Shown: positions 21,580 through 32,807 of the stretch, one piece after another
How positions within the stretch are numbered: the first letter of the stretch is position 1
How the letters are laid out: every line of letters begins with the position of its first letter
Origin: Archivesica marissinica
Taxonomy: Eukaryota > Mollusca > Bivalvia > Venerida > Vesicomyidae
Reading direction: 5' to 3'
Assembly (NCBI GenBank): GCA_014843695.1
Contig: CM026391.1
Coordinates: forward strand, 14,691,365-14,755,364
DNA length: 64,000 bases
Translations under genes and position numbers: made by a program
Notes under the pieces: generated by a model
Told to the model about the DNA's origin: nothing
The model's input: only the letters and a program-made list of their open reading frames with translations
The model's database searches: none

Positions 21580-22014
21580 ATGGACGCCAAGATTGTGGAG
21601 AGAAATGATCCGCGCGATATCCGTGACATCGACAAGACCAGCAAGAATAAGTTTCGGTGGAATTGGCTAGAGACTGAAGTGAAAATCACGGTTAAAAAAC
21701 AGGAAAAAATTGTTTATCTGAACGATCACATCCGGAAGCTGGATCATGATGGCAAGGCGCGGTGTATTGTCTGTTCAGAAACATTGAACTACGGCGGACG
21801 CGGGAAGGCGACTCTCACTAGCCACACACAGAGCCCCCGACACGCGAAGGAACTTGAAAATCGCCAAACCTATCAGTTGCCTGCCGCTTATCAACTGAAG
21901 AAGGACCCAATGACGCAAACGTATGGGATCCATCCGATGTTCAAGAACGTCGTTGTAAAAGAACCAGAATTGAAGCGACTGACTCCCTTACAGGACCGAG
22001 TGATTAACCAACAG
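21580..22014 (+). pseudogene. hAT transposase, exon 1 (BED/C2H2-like finger)
   Basis: The first ATG is at 21580 and opens MDAKIVERNDPRDIRD. The exon has 145 codons and ends VINQQ at donor GTACGT in phase 0. It contains KARCIVCSETLNYGGRGK, then LTSHTQSPRHAKEL: a CxxC and HxxxxxH arrangement typical of the N-terminal DNA-binding finger of hAT transposases. Joined to the next exon it continues in frame. The exon itself is intact; it is listed as pseudogene because exon 2 carries a frameshift. Confidence 0.8.
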
Positions 22015-22474
22015 GTACGTTGTTTAGAATTTAGCAGAGTAGTTCGGTCACTCAGTACAGTCAGTGCATGTAATACGTATGTTTGTTTTAGTTCACATTT
22101 TTCTTGTTTGGGGAAGGGGTGAGACATTGCACTTGTGTGCCAGTTGGTCACAAAGCCTCGATGGGTTGGGGGGTAAACGCAAAAATGGCTATGTGCGCGG
22201 GAGCTTCTGCCCAAATTTTTAACATTTACAAACACTGAAAATTTGGCACAAAATATTTGTTTAGTGGGGTCATATCTAGGCTATAAATAACAGTCCCTCC
22301 GGAACACCGGATGAGACGGGAATGGCATCTGAGCTGGTGCCATTAAGGACAACTGACTGGAGTCTGTTATCTAGAAAGTGCTTAATCCATTTTAATGTTT
22401 AAAATAGATAGATCGATAAACGTACATGCGTGCGCACACACATAATTTACTATATATTACTATTTCTGTTGCAG
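22015..22474 (+). other. Intron of the hAT transposase gene
   Basis: Phase-0 intron with donor CAG|GTACGT and acceptor TTTCTGTTGCAG. Removing it joins VINQQ to AMVLGVIAEH without a stop. It contains a minus-strand LINE reverse-transcriptase fragment. Confidence 0.8.
22283..22395 (-). mobile_element. LINE reverse-transcriptase fragment
   Basis: The minus strand translates to LKWIKHFLDNRLQSVVLNG, then SDAIPVSSGVPEG. These match the conserved reverse-transcriptase block of non-LTR retrotransposons (FL-NR-Q-V--NG...PV-SGVPQG). The residues normally following SGVPQG (TVLGP) are absent, and a stop follows shortly. It is only about 110 bp, a dead relic inside the hAT intron. Confidence 0.75.
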
Positions 22475-23728
22475 GCAATGGTGCTTGGTGTGATTGCTGA
22501 ACACTCCATGGCCCTGTCTATGGCTCCTGTACTCGTGGACCTGGCAAAAGAGTTAGCAAAGGACCCACAAGCCCTTGAATCCCTATCAATTGACAGGACG
22601 TCTGCATCGTATAAGTTGACGTATGGTTTGCGGAAGACGATAATGGATGACATTCTGACGGAACTCCAAAATCAACCCTTCTCCCTCAACATTGACAAAG
22701 CAACAAGCAAGACCAATGTGAGGGTACTCGGAGTACTTGTCAGTTACTGGAGTCAAAGTCAGCAGCGCATTATTATTGAACATCTTGCTGCAATTGAACT
22801 TGTGACTGTGAATACTGAATCGTTGTTAGAAGCTCTCAAGGAACTATTCGACACAAATAACATTCCCTGGGGCAACTTGGTGTCCATATTAATGGACTCC
22901 TGTGCTGTAATGCGTGGCTCAAAGAACGGATTGGAGAAACGGATCAGAGAGGAGTTGGCACCGCAGTTATTGGACATTGATGGTGATGCATGCCACCACC
23001 TTCACAATGCCAGCAAGAAGTTGTGTTCTCCTTTTGATAACTGGGTGGAGAAACTGTTTAGCGACTTGCACACAGACCACAAGTGGTCTGTGGCTATGCG
23101 AGACATGCTAGCAGAAATATGCAGTAACATTGGATTGCAATTCACGATGCCAGAGCGGTTTGTGCCACACAGGTGGCTTTCTACACATGATGTTGGCTTG
23201 AGTACCCTCCGTTTATGGGATGCTTATGTAGTCTTCTACTACGCTTTCTTGAAGGAAGATGATAAGCGTTTGTACTATGATGTTGTGAGATCCATTTTTA
23301 GGAAGCAAGGTGTGAGTTTAGCAGGACGTGAAAGGGTGAAGGAGATTTGGAGTCATCTTGGCAAGAAGTCTAAGAACTTCACTGAAGACGGCAGAAAGAG
23401 GAAGGTCCGCATAACACAGAAACTGCTATTCGAGGACAAGAAAACACTTCTGACACTGCATTTTTATGTGTCTACCTTGCCGATGTTAAAGGACTACGTC
23501 GTCCTGTTCCAGACTAAAGAGCCACTTGTCCACAAGCTCCACGACCGACAGGAGGGTGTCTTTCGTGACTTCCTGTCATGTTATGTCAATCCCGAGGTGC
23601 TCGTCAACAAAAATGGAAATAATATCACCGGTCGACAGATGAAGCAATTGAGTCTACAAGACGGCACCTTCCTTACCCACCCATATGTAGGTGCCAAAGC
23701 CAAGGAGATTAGGACAGCATTGTTTTGA
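22475..23728 (+). pseudogene. hAT transposase, exon 2, catalytic region up to a frameshift
   Basis: The frame opens AMVLGVIAEHSMALSMAPVL and runs 417 codons to a TGA at 23726-23728. It carries hAT-type RNase H-like features: SLNIDKATSKTNVRVLGV (first Asp), NLVSILMDSCAVMRGSK (second Asp), DACHHLHNASKK (the C/DxxH motif) and VPHRWLSTHDVG (RW motif). The family sequence then continues in another frame (next entry). Adding one T to the T-run at 23723-23726 would restore the frame, so a single-base loss or an assembly error explains the break. A hAT assignment is solid; the subfamily is not determined. Confidence 0.85.
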
Positions 23729-24492
23729 ACTTCCGGAAACATGTTGGCCAGGCGTACAGAGATTGTGGAGGCTATTTGCAGATGAAATTGCCACTTGACA
23801 ATGCCACACTTCGAACACTGTCCAGTCTTGACCCAGCGGCACGTGGACATCATTTGACCTTGAAGTTTTTGCAGGGCCTTCCCGCTGTTATAGGACAGTC
23901 TCGTCTAGCACAGGTAGAGACAGATGGCCTTCAGCTTGAGTGTTATCGATATGTTGCAGACATGGACCTCCCTCCATTCACTGAAGACTCAAAGGTGGAC
24001 GTATGGTGGAGTGCTGTCAAGAAAACAGAGAGGTATCCAAGCTTATGTAAGCTTGATTTGGCAGCCCTCTCTGTGTTCCATGGTCCACAAGTTGAATCAT
24101 CATTCAACACCATGGGTGATATTCTCCATGTGAAGTCCAGCAACACTAGTGTGGATACGTATGGTTCGTACCAAACGGTGAAGTTTCACCTGAGGGCTGT
24201 TGGCAAGACTGCAATTGAATGTTCAAGAAGAAAAGATATCAAGCATGAGCCTGTCAACCCTGCTTTATGCAGAAATATGCAGGGAGCCAGTAAGGCATAC
24301 AGGACTATCCTTGCCGAAAGAAGGCGAGTAAAGGAGGAGAAAGAACACAAATGTCGTGTAAAAAAAGTGGTTGTGTCAAAGAAGACAGGTAATGCCGAGC
24401 TGGCTAGAAATTGTGCTAAGAGTCGTATACAATTTTATCGTGAAAAAATGCGCCAGCTACAAAAGAAAGTGGGACATTCACACAAGAGATAG
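23725..24492 (+). pseudogene. hAT transposase, C-terminal region after the frameshift
   Basis: This frame has no ATG at its start (TTG) and continues the exon-2 protein from NFRKHVGQAYRDCGG. It contains DVWWSAVKKTERYPSLCKLD, then LSVFHGPQVESSFNTMGDIL. This is the hAT C-terminal dimerisation block, with the Glu of VESSF likely the third catalytic acid. The tail is rich in Lys and Arg (KKVVVSKK, KSRIQFYREKMRQLQKK) and probably carries a nuclear-localisation signal. It ends at TAG (24490-24492). It is a continuation of one transposase, not a separate gene. Confidence 0.85.
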
Positions 24493-25756
24493 ACATGAAG
24501 AGGGCCCTCAGAGGGAATAGACTATGTACATTTTGTATATATTTGTGACTGCATCAGTGTATAGTGGGACTGTACATAAGTATTTGTTTAGTGTTTATGG
24601 AGACTGCCGACTCAGTGAAGTGTGTAATTCTTTGACAGTTTTGTGAACAGTTCAATCTCAGGTGTGAACTGCTGACGGAGTAGAATGGACACTTTCAATT
24701 GACTGTCGGTATTACCGGGGTGTACATATCAATAGGCGGTGTACTATTTGTATGTCCATATAGTTGACCAAATCAGTGGCTGACACTCAGTAGTATGGAC
24801 AGTTAACTATCAAGTAGACTAGGACAGTAGCCTGCACAAATATTTCATGGTTCGGAGTAAAAAAATAGATGAAATAGATCTGCAAATCACCCTCCCAGAA
24901 TGCGCCATATTGCACCATTTTGCATCATAGAAGTTAAAATTTTCCTGGGGGGGCATGCCCCCAGACCCCCCTAGCCTTCAGCCATTGCATCATATTTTCA
25001 GCCCCAACCATTATTTTACAATCATATCCCTGATTTAATTTAACCATGCAACTATCCAGTGTGAAAAGGCCTTCTTTGCTGCCCCGTGACTTTCCCAACG
25101 AGCAGTATAACAATAAATGGTATCATAAATTAAGAGGCTAAAAACTATTAACATCTATTATATCATTTTCTTTTTCGGCTCAAATCGGTACCGCCACGTA
25201 AATTAAACCTAATATAACCTATCTGAACTAACAGTCTTAGAACTTAAATCACATACATTGTAATTGAGAGTAGCTAGGTGACAAAGTAAAAATATAAAGC
25301 TAAAGTCCTAAATTAATTTTCTAATCCGCCATTTATGTAGATGCCATTCCTCTGACGATTCGTCTCTTTGTAATCAATCACTGGATATAAACGCTTGGAT
25401 AATCCTGGTAAAGGGCGTCGAACCTGTCGATAAATAAATTCCGATTTTAATAGAATTACCAGGTACCCCAAGATCTGCAACAATCAATACCCTCCACTTG
25501 CTGCCATTGTAAATGGTAAATAGTTTCATCAAAAACAGACCGTAATCTTTCGAGACTGGCGTATTCAATTCAGGGTGGGTGGGTAGGGGCCAATAAACTG
25601 ACGTGTATCGTGTAATGCAAACGACTTCGAATGGAGATAACTATCTACATTCCACTATTTATACTAACCGAAAATCCACGAAATAATCGTGCATATAAAC
25701 ACAACACTTGATTACACACCATTACCCGAATTACTGTAAACCTAGGATAAATATAT
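24493..25756. other. 3' flank of the hAT gene, no gene seen
   Basis: Non-coding sequence containing a G/C-rich palindromic stretch (GGGGGGCATGCCCCC near 24947), which may be a subterminal hairpin, and AATAAA-like hexamers near 25111. No other family is recognised. Confidence 0.5.
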
Positions 25757-26915
25757 TTAACCTAAATCTCTAAGAAGGAAAGGGTTAAATTGCTGTCGTT
25801 TGTATGGAGATATAATAGTATATTAACCTAAATCTCTATGAAGGAAAGGGTTAAATGGCTGTCGTTTGTATGGAGATATAATAGTATATTAACCTAAATC
25901 TCTATGAAGGAAAGGGTTAAATGGCTGTCGTTTGTATGGAGATATAATAGTATATTAACCTAAATCTCTATGAAGGAAAGGGTTAAATGGCTGTCGTTTG
26001 TATGGAGATATAATAGTATATTAACCTAAATCTCTATGAAGGAAAGGGTTAAATGGCTGTCGTTTGTATGGAGATATAATAGTATATTAACCTAAATCTC
26101 TATGAAGGAAAGGGTTAAATGACTGTCGTTTGTATGGAGATATAATAGTATATTAACCTAAATCTCTATGAAGGAAAGGGTTAAATGGCTGTCGTTTGTA
26201 TGGAGATATAATAGTATATTAACCTAAATCTCTATGAAGGAAAGGGTTAAATGGCTGTCGTTTGTATGGAGATATAATAGTATATTAACCTAAATCTCTA
26301 TGAAGGAAAGGGTTAAATGGCTGTCGTTTGTATGGAGATATAATAGTATATTAACCTAAATCTCTATGAAGGAAAGGGTTAAATGGCTGTCGTTTGTATG
26401 GAGATATAATAGTATATTAACCTAAATCTCTATGAAGGAAAGGGTTAAATGGCTGTCGTTTGTATGGAGATATAATAGTATATTAACCTAAATCTCTATG
26501 AAGGAAAGGGTTAAATGGCTGTCGTTTGTATGGAGATATAATAGTATATTAACCTAAATCTCTATGAAGGAAAGGGTTAAATGGCTGTCGTTTGTATGGA
26601 GATATAATAGTATATTAACCTAAATCTCTATGAAGGAAAGGGTTAAATGGCTGTCGTTTGTATGGAGATATAATAGTATATTAACCTAAATCTCTATGAA
26701 GGAAAGGGTTAAATGGCTGTCGTTTGTATGGAGATATAATAGTATATTAACCTAAATCTCTATGAAGGAAAGGGTTAAATGGCTGTCGTTTGTATGCAGA
26801 TATAATAGTATATTAACCTAAATCTCTATGAAGGAAAGGGTTAAATGGCTGTTGTTTGTATGGAGATATAATAGAATATTAACCTAAATCTCTATGAAGG
26901 AAAGGGTTAAAAGCT
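25757..26915 (+). repeat. 66-bp minisatellite, right part of element S
   Basis: About 17 near-identical copies of the 66-bp unit (AAATGGCTGTCGTTTGTATG, then GGAGATATAATAGTATATTA) resume after the hAT insert in the same orientation as 20560-20838. Confidence 0.96.
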
Positions 26916-26916
26916 A

Positions 26917-27100
26917 TGTGTATAACGTTTATTCACTCTCGAGACCTCAATCTTTGTGGATTCCATTGCCACGAGAGAGAAGAGGCAATGTGGATTGTTT
27001 GCCTTAAGGACACCACCACCGTGGTTCTGGTGGGGTTTCGAACTCGCAACCTCTTGATTGTGAAGCGGACACCGTATCCACTTTTCCAGGGAGACTCCAC
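26917..27100 (-). mobile_element. SINE family 3 copy
   Basis: In reverse it shows a B-box-like GGTTGCGAGTTCGAAACCC region, CTTAAGGCAA and CATTGCCTCTTCTCTCTCG with TGGCAATGGAATCCA, as in other family-3 copies. Confidence 0.7.
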
Positions 27101-27129
27101 AGAGCAATATGATCCAGTATCTTCACGTG

Positions 27130-27194
27130 CAGGAATTCAGAACAATACGAACGTTGTAATTAAGATAAACACACATTTCAATGTCTTCGTTTGC
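27130..27194 (+). repeat. Isolated diverged copy of the 64-bp exon-derived unit
   Basis: GGAATTCAGAACAATACGAA, then GATAAACACACATTTCAATG and TCTTCGTTTG, follow the order of the 64-bp unit at 19837-20287. It lies about 6.8 kb from that array, beyond element S, the hAT insert and a SINE. Confidence 0.65.
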
Positions 27195-27424
27195 TATTCT
27201 CCACTAGGTAGTGGGAGGGGATATAGGAATGGTCTCCGTCTGTCTGTACTGTACCTCCATCCATCCATCATACATTTATGGCCGCTCCCTAACTCTTGAA
27301 GTCTTGGGGCAATTTAAAAATTACTTAGCACTTATGTTACCCATACCGAGATGATGTGCAGAGTGCATGTTTCAGCCAAGTCGTACATTGAAAAGTAACC
27401 ATCAAGTGTTGGGAAATGAACATG

Positions 27425-27660
27425 GAGTAAAATTTAAACTATATTTATTTTACAATGATTGCGAAGCAAGTTCTAACAACTTATATCAATCACTCTCATT
27501 GGCACGGATGAAAGCGTAAATGTGGTACTACGTGTGGTGGGAAACCGGAGTACCCGGAGAAAACCCACCTGTCCGATATGGCGACAACCGTACCATCTCA
27601 CCTACTTCCCGGTCCGAGGATCGAACCTGGGTTGCATTGGTGAGAAGCGAGCATGGAGTA
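27425..27660 (-). mobile_element. SINE family 4 copy
   Basis: It contains TTTATTTTACAATGATTGCG, ACCGGAGTACCCGGAGAAAA, and GGATCGAACCTGGGTTGCAT (inverse of the B box). Confidence 0.8.
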
Positions 27661-27799
27661 CATTTAGATGCTACTATAGTTTGTATTTCGGTGAACAAAC
27701 ATGGCATCAATTACGTACATTCATTAGCAGCTACTATACCTCCGCAGAGATATTAATCAGTGTACAAGTCTATGACTTCATCTGAGCAAATATTGTTGT

Positions 27800-28093
27800 T
27801 TTTTTACGTTTATTTATCGTCGCTACCGGTTGGTTGCCCATATGAGCGACGCCTCCTGAAGAGATTAGTTATTTTAGATTTTTGTAGGATAGTGCAATGA
27901 TACAGAGAGAGAGACCCATTCCAGAGTCTCCTTTGGTTCTTTTACGTGCACGGTGTAAAGCACCGACACGAGACCTCGGTTTAACGTCCCATCTGAAAGA
28001 CTGTTCATTTTTATTAGGGTCAGACGGGGGATCGAACCTGCGATCCCTGGATTACCAGTCCAGCGTGTTACCATTGGACTACATATCCGTCTG
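27800..28093 (-). mobile_element. SINE family 2 copy
   Basis: It starts TTTACGTTTATTTATCGTCG and ends with the inverse tRNA-like head (GGGGATCGAACCTGCG, then CCAGTCCAGCGTGTTACCA). Confidence 0.85.
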
Positions 28094-28259
28094 TTCTGAG
28101 CAAAAGAGGCCAGACCTGCTGTTAAACAAAGAATACTTCTAAAAACAGACAAATTAAGCAAACATATTTTTCAATATCAAAATTAATGGTGTGTCCTGTG
28201 TGTCTCTGTTAGCTTAATAAAATACATGCTTGAAATGTTCATATTGTAATCTGGAGTTA

Positions 28260-28810
28260 GAAATTTAGAAAATATTAACACAACCTGCTAATAGCAACTA
28301 AAGTTGTCTTGGCAAACAGCATAGAGCCAGATCAGACGGTACAGAACGTGCCGTCTGATCAGGCTCTATACTGTTTGCTATTTGGATAGCACTTTTCTGA
28401 ATTGCAAACAACATAGATCCTGATCAGACACGGTGTTATGCCACGGCTGATCTGGATCTATGTTGTTTGCACATTCCCATAATTGGGTTAATGTGTTTAG
28501 CGTGCCATCTGATCCTATTCTGTTTGCTGTTCGGATAGTGGAGCTAAAATACTTGGCTGAATAGCAAACAACATAGATCCTGATCAAACGAGGAGTTCCG
28601 CCACGGCTAATCTGGATCTATGTTGTTTGCACATTCCCATAATTGGGTTAATGTGTTTAGCGTGCCATCTGATCGGACTCTATACTGTTTGCTGTTCGGA
28701 TAGCGGAGCTAAAATACTTGGCTGAATAGCAAACAACATAGATCCTGATCAAACGCTGAGTTATGCTGTAGCTGATCTGGATCTATGTGTTTGCACATTC
28801 CTTCCAGTTT
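28260..28810. mobile_element. Palindromic MITE family P2, tandemly duplicated
   Basis: Several hairpin blocks (CAAACAACATAGATCCTGAT inverted with GATCTATGTTGTTTGC, and AGACGG.. with CCGTCTGATC) occur, with a repeat of about 180 bp (TTGGGTTAATGTGTTTAGCG at about 28485 and 28645). They are related to 40288, 45636 and 56866. Confidence 0.75.
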
Positions 28811-28965
28811 ATTCAGCATTTTAAGGGTTTACATCTCAAGTGAATGTTTGTGTTTTCCTCTCATACACTAGCTGCAATAATACACATCAATTATGTAAAT
28901 ATTGTTATATGGTTTTCGTCAACCTTGTGGCAATAGTATATGAAATTGTCATCTCTGTATTGCTG

Positions 28966-29259
28966 GTGTGTGTGTGTTTTACTTTTATTTATCGTCGCTA
29001 CCGGACGCCCATATGAGCGACGCCTCCTGAAGAGATTAGTCATTTTAGATTTTGGAGAATAGTGCATGATACATTCAGATACCCAATCCAGAGCCTCCTC
29101 TGGTTCTTTTACGTGCGCGGTGTAAAGCACCGACACGAGACCTCGGTTTAACGTCACATCTGAAAGACTGTTAATTTTATTAGGGTCAGACGGGGGATCG
29201 AACCTGCGATCCCTGGATTACCAGTCCACCGTGTTACCACTGGACTACAGATCCATCTG
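28966..29259 (-). mobile_element. SINE family 2 copy
   Basis: It shares the TTTATTTATCGTCGCTACCG end, AGCGACGCCTCCTGAAGAGA, the CACCGACACGAGACCTCGG block and the inverse tRNA head with 27800-28093. Confidence 0.85.
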
Positions 29260-29285
29260 TATTGTTGAAATATGATTAGTTTATT

Positions 29286-29750
29286 CTAGGATGGCAACGA
29301 ATATTCGCTCGGACGTCCGAATATCTAAATACTATTCCAGTATTCGAATATTCGGGAAAAATATTATATAATTTGCAAATATGAAATAAACTGTCAGATA
29401 CGTTGTTTTCTTTTGAAACCATCATAAAACAGTACAATACAAAATAAATTGCCCCAGGATGTGTGAATTAACCATGTAATCGGATAATTGCAGTAGGTGC
29501 TAAAGTAGGTTATGTTTAATTATGATGTCAAAACTGTTTAGACGAGAAAATTCCTTTGAAATGTTACAGACACTTTGCAACAACAACCGCGTATCTTACA
29601 TTTTTAATTAACTGCTCAATAATACCAAAAAGTACTATTTAAATACGATGTTTATTATATTGTCCTCAAAAATGCCAATTTGAGTGATTTTGAGTTTTTG
29701 ATAGAATTATATCGAATATTCGTAAAATTGCTATTCGTTGCCATTCCTAG
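29286..29750. mobile_element. hAT-like MITE with inverted ends
   Basis: The left end CTAGGATGGCAACGAATATT and the right end GCTATTCGTTGCCATTCCTAG (reverse orientation) are inverted repeats. Interior CGAATATTCG palindromes lie near both ends. Flanks TAGTTTAT and TAGTTTAA suggest a mutated 8-bp duplication. There is no coding capacity. Confidence 0.7.
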
Positions 29751-29794
29751 TTTAATTACAAATTTATTTATTTTATTATTTAATTTATTTTAGC

Positions 29795-30150
29795 TCAATG
29801 AGAGACATCGGTCAGTTACTGCCCCTGGATACTCCCTAAAAATAGATAGGTCCTATTAAATGTTCTCCTCCGTTTTTATCGTTGTTTCCTTTGCACAACA
29901 TGCTAGCAATTTTATCGCTTATGAGTATTAAATTACTATATCTCAACATATCTCACACAGTATATGCAATGGATACTTATTTGTAAAACAATGTTATCAG
30001 TTAGTTAACATGATTTTGATAAAAGCACATTTATCATACCGCAACATCTGGTTAGGGAACAACAGTAAAAACAAAGGATTCTAACTAAAAGGACCTATTC
30101 ACATTTTAGAATAAATCAGACTTTATCTGCCAAGGGAGATAATAGAAAAT
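29795..30150. mobile_element. Dispersed element Y, GAGAGACATC-ended
   Basis: It is similar in order to 47525-48110 (GAGAGACATCGGTCAGTTAC, TTTTTATCGTTGTTTC, CGCAACATCTGGTTA). Inverted short ends GAGAGACATC and AGAGATGTCTCTT suggest a non-autonomous DNA element. Confidence 0.6.
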
Positions 30151-30159
30151 TAGAGATGT

Positions 30160-30370
30160 CTCTTATTGCGAAACAAGTTCTTACAGCTTACATTAATCAC
30201 TCTCGTGACCTCTTTCCTGATGGAATTCATCGCCACGGGGGAGAGAGAAGAGGCAATATGGAATTTAAGTGCCTTGTCTAAGGACACAATCGTAACGGCT
30301 ACAGCTGGGCTCAAACTCCGGGCCTTTCGTACCTGAAGCGACTGCGCTATCACGACTTCCACAAGAAATA
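30160..30370 (-). mobile_element. SINE family 3 copy
   Basis: It contains ATTGCGAAACAAGTTCTTAC, GATGGAATTCATCGCCACG and AATTTAAGTGCCTTG, with an inverse B-box region CTCAAACTCC. Confidence 0.75.
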
Positions 30371-30524
30371 TGATTGGTGGATGCATTTAAAACCAGGTTG
30401 GGAGTGGCGGATTAATTACCTGAGACATACACGTGCTAAATTATCCCGTTCCTATTTCAGGCAAATACTTGTCTATTTATTGCGCAAGAAAAACATGTTT
30501 TTATTATAAATGCTCCAATTTCAG

Positions 30525-30640
30525 TCAATTGTCTTACTTAAAAATGTCTTACTTAAAATTACTTAAAAATATCTTACTTAAAATTACTTAAAAATGTCTT
30601 ACTTAAAAATGTCTTACTTAAAATTACTTAAAAATGTCAC
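30525..30640. repeat. Short ACTTAAAAATGTCTT repeats
   Basis: About seven imperfect copies of a 15-16 bp unit. Confidence 0.8.
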
Positions 30641-30974
30641 CACAGTGACCTATACCCCACCCCACCCCACCCCACTTCCAGGTATTCATGAGACTTGACA
30701 CAGTATTTATGTCGTCAAACCATACACGCCTATGATGTAGAATAAACATATTTTATTGCTCAATCGTTTTTGTTTTTTTGTTTTTTTAATAGATTTTTTA
30801 GGTTTTATAAGGCAAATCGGCAAATACAATTCCCTTTGGCCTGTTAACAAATAAACGATGAATATGGCCAAGGTATAATATTCACTGAACATTTATAGAT
30901 ACATTTAAGACAAATTAATCTAGTATACAACTGAATATGATTAACACATTTAAAGCAGCATTACATCGTAATAA

Positions 30975-31180
30975 TTTATACAAATTTATTTTTAGCTCGA
31001 TTGCGAAACAAGTTATTTCAACTTATATTAATCACTCTCGAGACCTCATTCCTGATGGAATCCATCGCCACGAGGGAGAGAGAAGAGGCAACGTGGAATT
31101 TAATGCTCCAGCGGGGTTCGAACTCCCGACCTTTAGCACCTGAAGTGAACGCGCATCCACTGCGCTATCACGACATCGTA
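30975..31180 (-). mobile_element. SINE family 3 copy
   Basis: It has TAGCTCGATTGCGAAACAAG, GATGGAATCCATCGCCACG, GGGTTCGAACTCCCGACC (inverse B box) and CACTGCGCTATCACGAC (inverse A-box end). Confidence 0.85.
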
Positions 31181-32424
31181 ATAAAGGATGTTTTGGGTAA
31201 AATATAAATACTAATGTGTGTGTATTTACAAAAATCGAAATAGTCGCTCAGAAACGATAAAATTCCAATAAATATAAACCGTCGTATACGCGAATTTGTT
31301 TATCAACACACGAAATTTAAACACGCACAGCACGCGTGTGTGAAACAACAGAGGATGTAGAAAACAACGTATATATTTTGAACATGAAAGACTATCTATC
31401 TATCTTCCTCTAATGTCGAACCCTTGCGGGGATGTAGACATGTCCCTAAAAGACTTAGATAACAGAGGTATGAATCAACATCTCGAGTAATTTAATTTAA
31501 AAAGACGTGGGTCAAATGGGAACGATGCATTCCGAATGTAAACAAGTGAGGACGATGCGTTCTGGTTGTAAACAAATGCGTGACCGATCGACTCGGAAAG
31601 TCCTACTTTCGGTTTCGAGTTTGTTTTATCGCAAAAAAACATTGTTTACCAAATGAACATAAGTATACAAAGTATAATGTTAGAATGTGTAGCAGCATTG
31701 CTAACCATACGTAAAATTTGAATTGTTCAAATATCTTTTATTTCATACGATGTAATGCTGCTTTAAATACATCATTATGGAGCAATTAAGCCAAAAACGG
31801 CTTCTTGTCTAGACTTAAAAGCATCAGTCACCTAGTCCAATCTATTGCGCACATTTGCATGCAAATTACTGGGTAAGGTATATGTTCTATGTGTGAGTCA
31901 TTTTTGTTCATTCGTGTCATTTACCTATCTATCTTCACGTCATACTCTATCACGTTTCACTAATGCAACTTGAGGCTATGAATGGCCCGATATTTAATAT
32001 CAACTTGACAGGGCCCAGTACTCTATCGATGTTCTCCCCTTCAATATTAGAGTTATCTCCCCTCAATAAGTCTCCTGCATATGAACCATATCTAGAGTTC
32101 CACATTCTTATCCGTTCCACGTCAGTATCCGTTCCACGTCCTTATCCGTTACACATCCTTATCCATTCCACGTCCTTATCCGTTCCACGTCCTTATCCGT
32201 TCCACATCCTTATCTATTACCAGGGCTCATCCTGCGCTGCGGCAGTGACAAAATATTTACCCTAGGGACCCTGAACTACTTCTACCTAAGAAAAATAATT
32301 GTATTATAATAGTATTGTGCATCTAACACGTTTCTAATCAGGGCTCATTCTAGAGGGTGACTTGGGCGTAATAGTTTTTTTTAATTTTCATACAAAAGGT
32401 ACACTTGGCCATTCATTGTTAAGT
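31181..32424. other. UCHL3 intron, mostly unassigned
   Basis: No gene is seen. About seven 17-18 bp repeats (CTTATCCGTTCCACGTC) lie at 32105-32215. A family-X fragment (GGGCTCATTCTAGAGGGTGA) is at about 32338. The rest is AT-rich unique-looking sequence. Confidence 0.55.
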
Positions 32425-32427
32425 TAT

Positions 32428-32620
32428 ACAAATTTATTTTAACTCGATTGCAAAACAAGTTCTTTCAACTTATATTAATCATTCTCGAGACCTCATTCCT
32501 GATGGAATCCATCGCCATGAAGGAGAGAGAAGAGGTAATGTGGAATTTAAATGCTTTGCCTAAGGGCACAATCGTAACGGCTCCAGCGGGGCTCGAACTC
32601 CTGACCTAGGAAGTGGACGA
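32428..32620 (-). mobile_element. SINE family 3 copy
   Basis: It has ACTCGATTGCAAAACAAGTT, GATGGAATCCATCGCCATG, TGCCTAAGGGCACAATCG and GGGCTCGAACTCCTGACC. It is truncated at the head. Confidence 0.8.
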
Positions 32621-32807
32621 CCCCTGGTTCCCATAGATATTAATTATTGAGTATATAGTACAATGCACCTATTGTCTATCATCACTCTGGAAATGAGAAA
32701 TTGGCCTCTTCTGTTTTTGGAGTAAAGGGTTAAAGGAATGTGTACCTTCTCAGGGGTACATTCCCCAGGGGATACTTCATAGGTATGACTTTTTTTCTAC
32801 TTTTCAG

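Larger units (their letters stand above)
20839..25756 (+). mobile_element. hAT-type transposon insert within the 66-bp array
   Basis: The 66-bp array breaks after ATATAATAGTAT and resumes at TTTAACCTAAATCTC, so about 4.9 kb was inserted. The insert contains a two-exon hAT transposase gene on the plus strand. I could not find convincing terminal inverted repeats or an 8-bp duplication at the edges, so the exact element ends inside this interval are uncertain. The flanks 20839-21579 and 24493-25756 hold no other gene that I recognise. Confidence 0.65.

Noticed and set aside
24935..24975. GGGGGGCATGCCCCC palindrome as a hAT terminal repeat
   Set aside because: There is no inverted partner at the left side of the insert, so it cannot be assigned as an element end.
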